Source: Limnospira fusiformis SAG 85.79
GTDB lineage: Bacteria; Cyanobacteriota; Cyanobacteriia; Cyanobacteriales; Microcoleaceae
Reading direction: 5' to 3'
Assembly (NCBI RefSeq): GCF_012516315.1
Contig: NZ_CP051185.1
Coordinates: forward strand, 5,647,363-5,711,362
DNA: 64,000 nucleotides
Positions 1 to 9,915 of this stretch are shown here, one piece after another (the stretch's first letter is position 1; the number at the start of each line of letters is the position of its first letter). Made by a program: the position numbers and the translations under genes. The notes under the pieces are model-generated. The model saw nothing but the letters and a program-made list of their open reading frames with translations, made no database searches and had not been told where the DNA came from.

Positions 1-984
1 ATTCCCAAAGGAAGATTTAGCTACACCGCTAATGAAAATGGGGTTTGGAATTATGCAATCCGACAGCGCAACTTAGTAGAAAAAGGTAAAACATTAGAGG
101 AGGAATTACAACAGCGCATTCCCCAGATGAAATTGGTTTATAAACCCCAACCGACAACGGAAAAAACACTGGCTAAAGTTCGCAACCAAGAGGTAGATTT
201 TGCCATTACCAGCTTAATCCAAGACTTAGACAGAGATTTAAATGCTATTCCCTTTGCGTATGATGGTTTAGCCGTGTTTGTCGCCTTTAGTTACCAGCGC
301 CGCCAGAATTCCTTACCTCACAATTTAAACGGACAAATATCAATTAAGCAATTGCGACAACTATACACCGGAGAAATTAACAACTGGAAACAGTTAGGAG
401 GGCCAGATTTACCGGTGCAACTGTACATCCCCACCGATGCAGAAGCGATCCGCATTTTTGAAGAACGAGTCCTACAAACCGAGCGAGCGATCGACCAATT
501 TCGGCGACTGTGGCAAAGCTCTCCCTCAGACAATTTTATCACAACTGAAACCAATGTCAATAGAATTCGCCAAATCCCCACTTTTCAAGCCATGAGAAGA
601 GTTCTTCAGGATTTTGAAGAACGGGAAATTGGCAGCCTATCTTTTGGCCCCCTCAGTCAAGTTTTTCAGCAGTGTTCGGTCTACCCTCTGGCGATCGCAG
701 AAGGGTTGAGACCAGCGGTACAACCCCTAAGTCAACATAACAATCAACCTATTACACCCGCGACCGATTTGTGCAATGATAAAGGTAGTTACCATCCATC
801 TGTTGAGAAATTTCAAACCGGACAATATCCTTTAGCCTATTCTCTGGCTGTTGTTTATTCCTTTGATAACAGCTTATCCCCAGTCGGGCAGAAATTCGCC
901 GAAATTATGAAAACCGAAGAAGCACAAAATCTGCTGATCAAAACCGGATTAGTTCCTTTACAAAATCTCAACCCAAATCCTTAA
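1..984 (+). CDS. PstS-like phosphate-binding domain protein (5' end outside window)
   Basis: The reading frame is open from base 1 and ends with TAA at 982-984, so the start lies upstream; the first in-window ATG (127) is internal. The visible 327 residues look like a type II periplasmic binding protein of the phosphate ABC (PstS) kind: an early IPKGRFSY segment, a VDFAITSL strand, the LRQLYTGEINNWKQLGG segment typical of the family, and a C-terminal part resembling the usual hinge and lid. In cyanobacteria this domain may stand alone as a lipoprotein or be fused to other domains such as a Ser/Thr kinase; the missing N-terminus prevents a choice. It ends 10 bases before the next small gene, so it may be cotranscribed with the injection-system genes, but nothing in the sequence proves a functional link. 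Confidence 0.75.
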   Translation: MPKGRFSYTANENGVWNYAIRQRNLVEKGKTLEEELQQRIPQMKLVYKPQPTTEKTLAKVRNQEVDFAITSLIQDLDRDLNAIPFAYDGLAVFVAFSYQRRQNSLPHNLNGQISIKQLRQLYTGEINNWKQLGGPDLPVQLYIPTDAEAIRIFEERVLQTERAIDQFRRLWQSSPSDNFITTETNVNRIRQIPTFQAMRRVLQDFEEREIGSLSFGPLSQVFQQCSVYPLAIAEGLRPAVQPLSQHNNQPITPATDLCNDKGSYHPSVEKFQTGQYPLAYSLAVVYSFDNSLSPVGQKFAEIMKTEEAQNLLIKTGLVPLQNLNPNP

Positions 985-994
985 TCACTGAATC

Positions 995-1219
995 ATGAAA
1001 CCTAACCATCAACCCCCAATACCACACCCGCCACCCGGACAACCTAGCCACCCCATTGGCTTAGTCGCACCCACGAAAATACAGTGCGATAATCCCGGAG
1101 ATTTGATGTATAAAATCGCCCAAAAAGTTCGCGCTGACCCGATGCTCAAAAAACAAGTTGAACAACGAGTTTACGAAATGTTAATTTCTGACCTCAATTT
1201 AATCCGTGAGCGACATTAA
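995..1219 (+). CDS. Small proline-rich protein of the CIS locus
   Basis: This 74-residue protein has a Pro/His-rich N-terminus (first 30 residues), then a short helical domain with a KIAQKVRADPML segment and a charged C-terminus ending in RERH. I do not recognise the family. It sits directly before the tail-tube gene, where contractile injection loci often carry small accessory proteins (in the Afp/PVC gene order a small protein occupies a comparable place), so a structural or chaperone role in the injection system is an inference from position only. No strong Shine-Dalgarno is visible before the ATG; the start was chosen because it is the first ATG after the upstream stop. Confidence 0.6.
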   Translation: MKPNHQPPIPHPPPGQPSHPIGLVAPTKIQCDNPGDLMYKIAQKVRADPMLKKQVEQRVYEMLISDLNLIRERH

Positions 1220-1298
1220 TTTTCGGTTTCAATTTTGTTGTGAATAAATATCCAGGCAAATCATGCTGATCATACATCCTAGGAATACCTTATAATCC

Positions 1299-1784
1299 AT
1301 GTATAATTATATCACAACCAATCGCTTTTATGTAGAAATGGAAAGTACCATTTCCGCATCATTTTCCGAATGTTCTGGCTTCGGAGTAACCTTACAAAAA
1401 GAAGCATATTTAGAAGGTGGAGTCAATGACCAACAGCGAGTATTTATTGGTCATGCAGAGTTTGACGACATCACCTTAAAGCGGGGAATGACGAATAGCA
1501 CAATTTTCTGGGATTGGATGCTAACTACCATCAGTAATCCCATATATAATCGTCGGAATATCAATATTTTGATGTTCAATCAAGCGGGGGAAATTATGCA
1601 AGCATGGACTTTGATTGGTGCTATTCCTATTTCCTGGAAAGCACCAGGATTTCAAGCTGAAGGAAGTTCAGTAGCGATCGAAGAATTAACCCTAGCTTAT
1701 GAAGGGTTAAAAGTGACCATAACACCTCGAGGCGCAGGAGGTGCAGCCATTAATAGAAGGCGGGATAATGATGGATACTTTTAA
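1299..1784 (+). CDS. Contractile injection system tail-tube protein (gp19 family)
   Basis: The 161-residue length and sequence fit the T4 gp19-like tube family found in extracellular and thylakoid-type contractile injection systems. It opens with a TTNRFYVEME strand. Conserved family features follow: a CSGFG turn near residue 26, the KRGMTNSTIFWDWM segment near residue 64, the WTLIGAIPISWKAPGF stretch near residue 100, and the LTLAYEGLKV strand before a Gly/Arg-rich tail. Such proteins stack as hexameric rings to form the inner tube that the sheath drives through a target membrane. It is followed by the giant repeat locus, the hub and the spike gene, supporting one structural locus. A second tube paralogue and the sheath are usual in such systems but are not in this window. 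Confidence 0.88.
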   Translation: MYNYITTNRFYVEMESTISASFSECSGFGVTLQKEAYLEGGVNDQQRVFIGHAEFDDITLKRGMTNSTIFWDWMLTTISNPIYNRRNINILMFNQAGEIMQAWTLIGAIPISWKAPGFQAEGSSVAIEELTLAYEGLKVTITPRGAGGAAINRRRDNDGYF

Positions 1785-1833
1785 AACCACAATTATCAAA
1801 TATTATAGTAAGTCATAAATTTACTTAATTTGT

Positions 1834-3279
1834 ATGTCTAAAAACCCAGATAACGTGACATCAACTAATACAAATTCACCATCATATTTAGGCGTAAAAA
1901 ATCCTTTAATGTCTCCTACGCCATTAGGTCAAAAATTTTTACAGCCTCTGGGTGCGCGTTCCATATCAGTTTTAGATTTATCTTTATTCGCGGGTGAAGG
2001 AGTACAATTACAAAGTTTTGATGAGTGGGATAGTCCTTTTTTATTAGAGTCAAAGCCTAACTTTAGTAATCAAAACATCATCCAAGAAAAGCCACTTAAC
2101 TCTGTCGATTTTACCCCAAATGCAGAGACAACATCGATTCCGCAATCCACAGAAACATCTGCTATTTTTACATCAGAAACACCTGAAATTAGCCGGGAAT
2201 TAGATTCACCATCTGAGGAATTAGACAATCTTAATCAAGACCAAACAAAAGTTAATTATCAAAAATCAACACCATCAAAGTCAACCATATTTAGAAGCAT
2301 ATTAGGAGATAATATATCTCCAAAATCTAACAAATTTTATCCTCCCAAACACCCCAAAATAACAGAAGAATCGAAATCCCCTAATCCTGAGTCCATACAA
2401 AGACAATACAAATCTTCAACTTCTGAACCTATTTCCGACATATCCCTAATTCAGAGACTCCCAGAAACTTCGGATTCGGTGGGTGTAAATAATGCGATCG
2501 CTTCTCATGACTCCACAATTCAGAGACTCCCAGAAACTTCGGATTCGGTGGATGTAAATAATGCGATCGCTTCTGGTAATTCCCCTTCCATTCAACGGAA
2601 ATCGGACACCTCGGATTCGGTGGAAGATATAAGTAATGCGATCGCTTCTCATGACTCCACAATTCAGAGACTCCCAGAAACTTCGGATTCGGTGGATGTA
2701 AATAATGCGATCGCTTCTCATGACTCCCCTTCCATTCAACGACTCTCGGAAACCTCGGATTCGGTGGAAGATATAAGTAATGCGATCGCTTCTCATGACT
2801 CCACAATTCAGAGACTCCCAGAAACTTCCGATTCATCTCCAATTCAGAGACTCCCAGAAACTTCCGATTCGGTGGATGTCAATGCGATCGCTTTTCATGA
2901 CTCCTCAATTCAGAGACTCCCAGAAACTTCCGATTCATCTCCAATTCAAAGACTCCCAGAAACTTCCGATTCGGTGGATGTTAATAATGCGATCGCTTCT
3001 CATGACTCCACAATTCAGAGACTCCCAGAAACTTCGGATTCGGTGGATGTAAATAATGCGATCGCTTTTCATGACTCCTCAATTCAGAGACTCCCAGAAA
3101 CTTCCGATTCATCTCCAATTCAAAGACTCCCAGAAACTTCCGATTCGGTGGATGTCAATGCGATCGCTTCTCATGACTCCCCAATTCAGAGACTCCCAGA
3201 AACTTCCGATTCATCTCCAATTCAGAGACTCCCAGAAACTTCCGATTCGGTGGATGTCAAATGCGATCGCTTCTCATGA
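1834..3279 (+). CDS. Giant IQR-repeat protein of the CIS locus, N-terminal segment (ends at a frameshift)
   Basis: Residues 1-205 are unique: a Ser/Thr/Asn-rich start, then a YLGVKNPL motif and a hydrophobic-aromatic ARSISVLDLSLFAGEG segment near residues 45-61, then a long acidic, Ser/Pro-rich linker. From base 2449 the protein becomes a tandem repeat whose unit reads IQRLPETSDS, then VDVNNAIASHDS. The frame fails at about 3255-3265, where GTCAAATGCG replaces the usual GTCAATGCG (one extra A), giving a terminal DVKCDRFS and a stop. The same repeat continues one frame over without interruption, so this is very probably the front part of one protein of roughly 3,900 residues. The place between tube and hub genes suggests a role in the injection particle; the function is unknown. 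Confidence 0.6.
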   Translation: MSKNPDNVTSTNTNSPSYLGVKNPLMSPTPLGQKFLQPLGARSISVLDLSLFAGEGVQLQSFDEWDSPFLLESKPNFSNQNIIQEKPLNSVDFTPNAETTSIPQSTETSAIFTSETPEISRELDSPSEELDNLNQDQTKVNYQKSTPSKSTIFRSILGDNISPKSNKFYPPKHPKITEESKSPNPESIQRQYKSSTSEPISDISLIQRLPETSDSVGVNNAIASHDSTIQRLPETSDSVDVNNAIASGNSPSIQRKSDTSDSVEDISNAIASHDSTIQRLPETSDSVDVNNAIASHDSPSIQRLSETSDSVEDISNAIASHDSTIQRLPETSDSSPIQRLPETSDSVDVNAIAFHDSSIQRLPETSDSSPIQRLPETSDSVDVNNAIASHDSTIQRLPETSDSVDVNNAIAFHDSSIQRLPETSDSSPIQRLPETSDSVDVNAIASHDSPIQRLPETSDSSPIQRLPETSDSVDVKCDRFS

Positions 3280-6200
3280 CTCCCCTTCCATTCAACGACT
3301 CTCGGAAACCTCGGATTCGGTGGAAGATATAAGTAATGCGATCGCTTCTCATGACTCCACAATTCAGAGACTCCCAGAAACTTCCGATTCATCTCCAATT
3401 CAGAGACTCCCAGAAACTTCCGATTCGGTGGATGTAAATGCGATCGCTTCTCATGACTCCCCAATTCAGAGACTCCCAGAAACTTCCGATTCATCTCCAA
3501 TTCAGAGACTCCCAGAAACTTCCGATTCGGTGGATGTAAATGCGATCGCTTCTCATGACTCCCCAATTCAGAGACTCCCAGAAACTTTGGATTCATCTCC
3601 AATTCAGAGACTCTCGGAAACCTCGGATTCAGTAGAAGATATAAGTAATGCGATTGCTTCTCATGACTCCCCAATTCAAAGACTCTCGGAAACCTCGGAT
3701 TCGGGAGATGTCAATAATGCGATCGCTTCTCATGACTCCCCTTCCATTCAACGACTCTCGGAAACCTCGGATTCGGGAGATGTCAATAATGCGATCGCTT
3801 CTCATGACTCCACAATTCAGAGACTCCCAGAAACTTCGGATTCGGTGGATGTAAATAATGCGATCGCTTCTCATGACTCCCCAATTCAGAGACTCCCAGA
3901 AACTTCGGATTCGGTGGATGTAAATAATGCGATCGCTTCTGGTGATTCCACAATTCAGAGACTCTCGGAAACCTCCGATTCATCTCCAATTCAGAGACTC
4001 CCAGAAACTTCGGATTCGGTGGATGTAAATAATGCGATCGCTTCTCATGACTCCCCAATTCAGAGACTCCCAAAAACTTCGGATTCGGTGGGTGTAAATA
4101 ATGCGATCGCTTCTCATGACTCCACAATTCAGAGACTCTCGGAAACTTATGATTCATCTCCAATTCAGAGACTCTCGGAAACCTCGGATTCGGTGGAAGA
4201 TATAAGTAATGCGATCGCTTCTCATGACTCCCCTTCCATTCAACGACTCTCGGAAACCTCGGATTCGGGAGATGTCAATAATGCGATCGCTTCTGATGAC
4301 TCCCCAATTCAGAGACTCCCAGAAACTTCGGATTCGGTGGGTGTAAATAATGCGATCGCTTCTCATGACTCTCCTTCCATTCAACGAGTCTCGGAAACCT
4401 CGGATTCGGTGGAAGATATAAGTAATGCGATCGCTTCTCATGACTCCCCAATTCAGAGACTCCCAGAAACCTCGGATTCGGGAGATGTCAATAATGCGAT
4501 CGCTTCTCATGACTCCACAATTCAGAGACTCTCGGAAACTTCGGATTCATCTCCAATTCAGAGACTCTCGGAAACCTCGGATTCGGTGGAAGATATAAGT
4601 AATGCGATCGCTTCTCATGACTCTCCTTCCATTCAACGAGTCTCGGAAACCTCGGATTCGGTGGAAGATATAAGTAATGCGATCGCTTCTGATGATTCCT
4701 CAATTCAGAGACTTCCAGAAACTTCGGATTCGGTGGGTGTAAATAATGCGATCGCTTCTCATGACTCCACAATTCAGAGACTCCCAGAAACCTCGGATTC
4801 GGGAGATGTCAATAATGCGATCGCTTCTCATGACTCCACAATTCAGAGACTCTCGGAAACTTCGGATTCATCTCCAATTCAGAGACTCTCGGAAACCTCG
4901 GATTCGGTGGAAGATATAAGTAATGCGATCGCTTCTGATGATTCCTCAATTCAGAGACTTCCAGAAACTTCGGATTCGGTGGGTGTAAATAATGCGATCG
5001 CTTCTCATGACTCCACAATTCAGAGACTCCCAGAAACTTCCGATTCATCTCCAATTCAGAGACTCCCAGAAACTTCCGATTCGGTGGATGTAAATGCGAT
5101 CGCTTCTCATGACTCCTCAATTCAGAGACTCCCAAAAACTTCCGATTCATCTCCAATTCAAAGACTCCCAGAAACTTCCGATTCGGTGGATGTAAATGCG
5201 ATCGCTTCTCATGACTCCCCAATTCAGAGACTCCCAGAAACTTCCGATTCATCTCCAATTCAGAGACTCCCAGAAACTTCCGATTCGGTGGATGTAAATG
5301 CGATCGCTTCTCATGACTCCCCAATTCAGAGACTCCCAGAAACTTTGGATTCATCTCCAATTCAGAGACTCTCGGAAACCTCGGATTCAGTAGAAGATAT
5401 AAGTAATGCGATTGCTTCTCATGACTCCCCAATTCAAAGACTCTCGGAAACCTCGGATTCGGGAGATGTCAATAATGCGATCGCTTCTCATGACTCCCCT
5501 TCCATTCAACGACTCTCGGAAACCTCGGATTCGGGAGATGTCAATAATGCGATCGCTTCTCATGACTCCTCAATTCAGAGACTCCCAAAAACTTCCGATT
5601 CATCTCCAATTCAAAGACTCCCAGAAACTTCCGATTCGGTGGATGTAAATGCGATCGCTTCTCATGACTCCCCAATTCAGAGACTCCCAGAAACTTCGGA
5701 TTCGGTGGATGTAAATAATGCGATCGCTTCTCATGACTCCTCAATTCAGAGACTCCCAAAAACTTCCGATTCATCTCCAATTCAGAGACTCCCAGAAACT
5801 TCGGATTCGGTGGATGTAAATAATGCGATCGCTTCTCATGACTCCCCAATTCAGAGACTCCCAAAAACTTCGGATTCGGTGGGTGTAAATAATGCGATCG
5901 CTTCTCATGACTCCACAATTCAGAGACTCTCGGAAACTTATGATTCATCTCCAATTCAGAGACTCTCGGAAACCTCGGATTCGGTGGAAGATATAAGTAA
6001 TGCGATCGCTTCTCATGACTCCCCTTCCATTCAACGACTCTCGGAAACCTCGGATTCGGGAGATGTCAATAATGCGATCGCTTCTCATGACTCTCCTTCC
6101 ATTCAACGAGTCTCGGAAACCTCGGATTCGGTGGAAGATATAAGTAATGCGATCGCTTCTCATGACTCCCCAATTCAGAGACTCCCAGAAACTTCCGATT

Positions 6201-8731
6201 CATCTCCAATTCAGAGACTCCCAGAAACTTCCGATTCGGTGGATGTAAATGCGATCGCTTCTGATGACTCCCCAATTCAGAGACTCCCAGAAACTTCGGA
6301 TTCGGTGGGTGTAAATAATGCGATCGCTTCTCATGACTCTCCTTCCATTCAACGAGTCTCGGAAACCTCGGATTCGGTGGAAGATATAAGTAATGCGATC
6401 ACTTCTGATGACTCCCCAATTCAGAGACTCCCAGAAACTTCGGATTCGGTGGGTGTAAATAATGCGATCGCTTCTCATAACTCTCCTTCCATTCAACGAA
6501 AATCGGACACCTCAGATTCGGGAGATGTCAATAATGCGATCACTTCTCATGACTCCACAATTCAGAGACTCTCGGAAACTTATGATTCATCTCCAATTCA
6601 GAGACTCTCGGAAACCTCGGATTCGGTGGAAGATATAAGTAATGCGATCGCTTCTCATGACTCCCCTTCCATTCAACGACTCTCGGAAACCTCGGATTCG
6701 GGAGATGTCAATAATGCGATCGCTTCTGATGATTCCTCAATTCAGAGACTTCCAGAAACTTCGGATTCGGTGGGTGTAAATAATGCGATCGCTTCTCATG
6801 ACTCCACAATTCAGAGACTCCCAGAAACCTCGGATTCGGGAGATGTCAATAATGCGATCGCTTCTCATGACTCTCCTTCCATTCAACGAGTCTCGGAAAC
6901 CTCGGATTCGGTGGAAGATATAAGTAATGCGATCGCTTCTCATGACTCCCCAATTCAGAGACTCCCAGAAACCTCGGATTCGGGAGATGTCAATAATGCG
7001 ATCGCTTCTGATGACTCCCCAATTCAGAGACTCTCGGAAACTTCGGATTCATCTCCAATTCAGAGACTCTCGGAAACCTCGGATTCGGTGGAAGATATAA
7101 GTAATGCGATCGCTTCTGATGATTCCTCAATTCAGAGACTTCCAGAAACTTCGGATTCGGTGGGTGTAAATAATGCGATCGCTTCTCATGACTCTCCTTC
7201 CATTCAACGAGTCTCGGAAACCTCGGATTCGGTGGAAGATATAAGTAATGCGATCGCTTCTCATGACTCCCCAATTCAGAGACTCCCAGAAACTTCCGAT
7301 TCATCTCCAATTCAGAGACTCCCAGAAACTTCCGATTCGGTGGATGTAAATGCGATCGCTTCTGATGACTCCCCAATTCAGAGACTCCCAGAAACTTCGG
7401 ATTCGGTGGAAGATATAAGTAATGCGATCGCTTCTGATGACTCCCCAATTCAGAGACTCCCAGAAACTTCGGATTCGGTGGATGTAAATAATGCGATCGC
7501 TTCTCATGACTCTCCTTCCATTCAACGAGTCTCGGAAACCTCGGATTCGGTGGAAGATATAAGTAATGCGATCGCTTCTCATGACTCCCCAATTCAGAGA
7601 CTCCCAGAAACCTCGGATTCGGGAGATGTCAATAATGCGATCGCTTCTCATGACTCCACAATTCAGAGACTCTCGGAAACTTCGGATTCATCTCCAATTC
7701 AGAGACTCTCGGAAACCTCGGATTCGGTGGAAGATATAAGTAATGCGATCGCTTCTCATGACTCTCCTTCCATTCAACGAGTCTCGGAAACCTCGGATTC
7801 GGTGGAAGATATAAGTAATGCGATCGCTTCTCATGACTCCCCAATTCAGAGACTCCCAGAAACCTCGGATTCGGGAGATGTCAATAATGCGATCGCTTCT
7901 GATGACTCCCCAATTCAGAGACTCCCAGAAACTTCGGATTCGGTGGGTGTAAATAATGCGATCGCTTCTCATGACTCTCCTTCCATTCAACGAGTCTCGG
8001 AAACCTCGGATTCGGTGGAAGATATAAGTAATGCGATCGCTTCTCATGACTCCCCAATTCAGAGACTCCCAGAAACCTCGGATTCGGGAGATGTCAATAA
8101 TGCGATCGCTTCTCATGACTCTCCTTCCATTCAACGAGTCTCGGAAACCTCGGATTCGGTGGAAGATATAAGTAATGCGATCACTTCTGATGACTCCCCA
8201 ATTCAGAGACTCCCAGAAACTTCGGATTCGGTGGGTGTAAATAATGCGATCGCTTCTGATGATTCCTCAATTCAGAGACTTCCAGAAACTTCGGATTCGG
8301 TGGGTGTAAATAATGCGATCGCTTCTCATGACTCCACAATTCAGAGACTCCCAGAAACCTCGGATTCGGGAGATGTCAATAATGCGATCGCTTCTGATGA
8401 CTCCCCAATTCAGAGACTCTCGGAAACTTATGATTCATCTCCAATTCAGAGACTCCCAGAAACTTCCGATTCGGTGGATGTAAATGTGATCGCTTCTGAT
8501 GACTCCCCAATTCAGAGACTCCCAGAAACTTCGGATTCGGTGGATGTAAATAATGCGATCGCTTCTCATGACTCTCCTTCCATTCAACGAGTCTCGGAAA
8601 CCTCGGATTCGGTGGAAGATATAAGTAATGCGATCGCTTCTCATGACTCCCCAATTCAGAGACTCCCAGAAACTTCCGAATTTCATCTCCAATTCAGAGA
8701 CTCCCAGAAACTTCCGATTCGGTGGATGTAA
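3056..8731 (+). CDS. Giant IQR-repeat protein, central segment
   Basis: The open frame begins at 3056, but the repeat is read in its proper phase only from about 3262, just after the extra base that ends the previous segment; upstream of that the same frame gives the out-of-phase MRSLLMTP-type translation. From 3262 to about 8676 it is an unbroken run of IQR-type units, roughly 1,800 residues, rich in Ser, Asp, Glu and Thr with almost no aromatic residues and no Cys. It ends where CCGAATTTCATC replaces the usual CCGATTCATC (two extra bases), shifting into an out-of-phase tail and a stop at 8731. The absence of any stop over 5.4 kb shows the array was kept as coding sequence. There is no independent start signal at 3056, so this is better read as the middle of one gene than as a gene of its own. 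Confidence 0.55.
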   Translation: MRSLFMTPQFRDSQKLPIHLQFKDSQKLPIRWMSMRSLLMTPQFRDSQKLPIHLQFRDSQKLPIRWMSNAIASHDSPSIQRLSETSDSVEDISNAIASHDSTIQRLPETSDSSPIQRLPETSDSVDVNAIASHDSPIQRLPETSDSSPIQRLPETSDSVDVNAIASHDSPIQRLPETLDSSPIQRLSETSDSVEDISNAIASHDSPIQRLSETSDSGDVNNAIASHDSPSIQRLSETSDSGDVNNAIASHDSTIQRLPETSDSVDVNNAIASHDSPIQRLPETSDSVDVNNAIASGDSTIQRLSETSDSSPIQRLPETSDSVDVNNAIASHDSPIQRLPKTSDSVGVNNAIASHDSTIQRLSETYDSSPIQRLSETSDSVEDISNAIASHDSPSIQRLSETSDSGDVNNAIASDDSPIQRLPETSDSVGVNNAIASHDSPSIQRVSETSDSVEDISNAIASHDSPIQRLPETSDSGDVNNAIASHDSTIQRLSETSDSSPIQRLSETSDSVEDISNAIASHDSPSIQRVSETSDSVEDISNAIASDDSSIQRLPETSDSVGVNNAIASHDSTIQRLPETSDSGDVNNAIASHDSTIQRLSETSDSSPIQRLSETSDSVEDISNAIASDDSSIQRLPETSDSVGVNNAIASHDSTIQRLPETSDSSPIQRLPETSDSVDVNAIASHDSSIQRLPKTSDSSPIQRLPETSDSVDVNAIASHDSPIQRLPETSDSSPIQRLPETSDSVDVNAIASHDSPIQRLPETLDSSPIQRLSETSDSVEDISNAIASHDSPIQRLSETSDSGDVNNAIASHDSPSIQRLSETSDSGDVNNAIASHDSSIQRLPKTSDSSPIQRLPETSDSVDVNAIASHDSPIQRLPETSDSVDVNNAIASHDSSIQRLPKTSDSSPIQRLPETSDSVDVNNAIASHDSPIQRLPKTSDSVGVNNAIASHDSTIQRLSETYDSSPIQRLSETSDSVEDISNAIASHDSPSIQRLSETSDSGDVNNAIASHDSPSIQRVSETSDSVEDISNAIASHDSPIQRLPETSDSSPIQRLPETSDSVDVNAIASDDSPIQRLPETSDSVGVNNAIASHDSPSIQRVSETSDSVEDISNAITSDDSPIQRLPETSDSVGVNNAIASHNSPSIQRKSDTSDSGDVNNAITSHDSTIQRLSETYDSSPIQRLSETSDSVEDISNAIASHDSPSIQRLSETSDSGDVNNAIASDDSSIQRLPETSDSVGVNNAIASHDSTIQRLPETSDSGDVNNAIASHDSPSIQRVSETSDSVEDISNAIASHDSPIQRLPETSDSGDVNNAIASDDSPIQRLSETSDSSPIQRLSETSDSVEDISNAIASDDSSIQRLPETSDSVGVNNAIASHDSPSIQRVSETSDSVEDISNAIASHDSPIQRLPETSDSSPIQRLPETSDSVDVNAIASDDSPIQRLPETSDSVEDISNAIASDDSPIQRLPETSDSVDVNNAIASHDSPSIQRVSETSDSVEDISNAIASHDSPIQRLPETSDSGDVNNAIASHDSTIQRLSETSDSSPIQRLSETSDSVEDISNAIASHDSPSIQRVSETSDSVEDISNAIASHDSPIQRLPETSDSGDVNNAIASDDSPIQRLPETSDSVGVNNAIASHDSPSIQRVSETSDSVEDISNAIASHDSPIQRLPETSDSGDVNNAIASHDSPSIQRVSETSDSVEDISNAITSDDSPIQRLPETSDSVGVNNAIASDDSSIQRLPETSDSVGVNNAIASHDSTIQRLPETSDSGDVNNAIASDDSPIQRLSETYDSSPIQRLPETSDSVDVNVIASDDSPIQRLPETSDSVDVNNAIASHDSPSIQRVSETSDSVEDISNAIASHDSPIQRLPETSEFHLQFRDSQKLPIRWM

Positions 8732-9915
8732 ATGCGATCACTTTTCATGACTCCTCAATTCAGAGACTCCCAGAAACTTCCGATTCATCTCCAATTCAAA
8801 GACTCCCAGAAACTTCCGATTCGGTGGATGTAAATGCGATCACTTCTCATGACTCCCCTTCCATTCAACGACTCTCGGAAACCTCGGATTCGGGAGATGT
8901 CAATAATGCGATCGCTTCTCATGACTCCTCAATTCAGAGACTCCCAAAAACTTCGGATTCGGTGGGTGTAAATAATGCGATCGCTTCTCATGACTCTCCT
9001 TCCATTCAACGAGTCTCGGAAACCTCGGATTCGGTGGAAGATATAAGTAATGCGATCGCTTCTCATGACTCCCCAATTCAGAGACTCCCAGAAACTTCCG
9101 ATTCATCTCCAATTCAGAGACTCCCAGAAACTTCCGATTCGGTGGAAGATATAAGTAATGCGATCGCTTCTGATGATTCCTCAATTCAGAGATTTCCAGA
9201 AACTTCGGATTCGGTGGGTGTAAATAATGCGATCGCTTCTCATGACTCCCCTTCCATTCAACGACTCTCGGAAACCTCGGATTCGGGAGATGTCAATAAT
9301 GCGATCGCTTCTCATGACTCCTCAATTCAGAGACTCCCAAAAACTTCCGATTCATCTCCAATTCAAAGACTCCCAGAAACTTCCGATTCGGTGGATGTAA
9401 ATGCGATCGCTTCTCATGACTCCCCAATTCAGAGACTCCCAGAAACTTCCGATTCGGTGGATGTCAATGCGATCGCTTCTCATGACTCCACAATTCAGAG
9501 ACTCCCAGAAACTTCCGATTCATCTCCAATTCAGAGACTCCCAGAAACTTCCGATTCGGTGGATGTAAATGCGATCGCTTCTCATGACTCCCCAATTCAG
9601 AGACTCCCAGAAACTTCGGATTCGGTGGATGTAAATAATGCGATCGCTTTTCATGACTCCTCAATTCAGAGACTCCCAGAAACTTCCGATTCATCTCCAA
9701 TTCAAAGACTCCCAGAAACTTCCGATTCGGTGGATGTTAATAATGCGATCGCCTTGTATGACTCCCCAATTCAGAGACTCCCAGAAACTCGTCACTCCAA
9801 TTCAAGACTCCAGAACTTCGGATTCGGTGGATGTAAAATGCGATCGCTTCTCATGACTCCCTCCTTCCATTCAACGACTCTCGGAAACCTCGGATTCGGT
9901 GGAAGATATAAGTAA
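8722..9915 (+). CDS. Giant IQR-repeat protein, third in-phase segment
   Basis: After the two-base insertion near 8680 the correct repeat phase is this frame, the same frame as the N-terminal segment starting at 1834. It reads IQR units in phase from about 8690 to about 9785, then falls out of phase (the ETRHSNSRLQ stretch) at a group of indels around 9790-9835. The ATG at 8722 is merely the ATG within GTGGATGTAAATGCG of a repeat unit, not a likely initiation site. Composition and unit types match the rest of the array. Confidence 0.5.
   Translation: MDVNAITFHDSSIQRLPETSDSSPIQRLPETSDSVDVNAITSHDSPSIQRLSETSDSGDVNNAIASHDSSIQRLPKTSDSVGVNNAIASHDSPSIQRVSETSDSVEDISNAIASHDSPIQRLPETSDSSPIQRLPETSDSVEDISNAIASDDSSIQRFPETSDSVGVNNAIASHDSPSIQRLSETSDSGDVNNAIASHDSSIQRLPKTSDSSPIQRLPETSDSVDVNAIASHDSPIQRLPETSDSVDVNAIASHDSTIQRLPETSDSSPIQRLPETSDSVDVNAIASHDSPIQRLPETSDSVDVNNAIAFHDSSIQRLPETSDSSPIQRLPETSDSVDVNNAIALYDSPIQRLPETRHSNSRLQNFGFGGCKMRSLLMTPSFHSTTLGNLGFGGRYK

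Noticed and set aside
3250..8690. Programmed ribosomal frameshifting in the giant gene
   Set aside because: The two break sites have different sequences and opposite net shifts, with no shared slippery heptamer or downstream structure.
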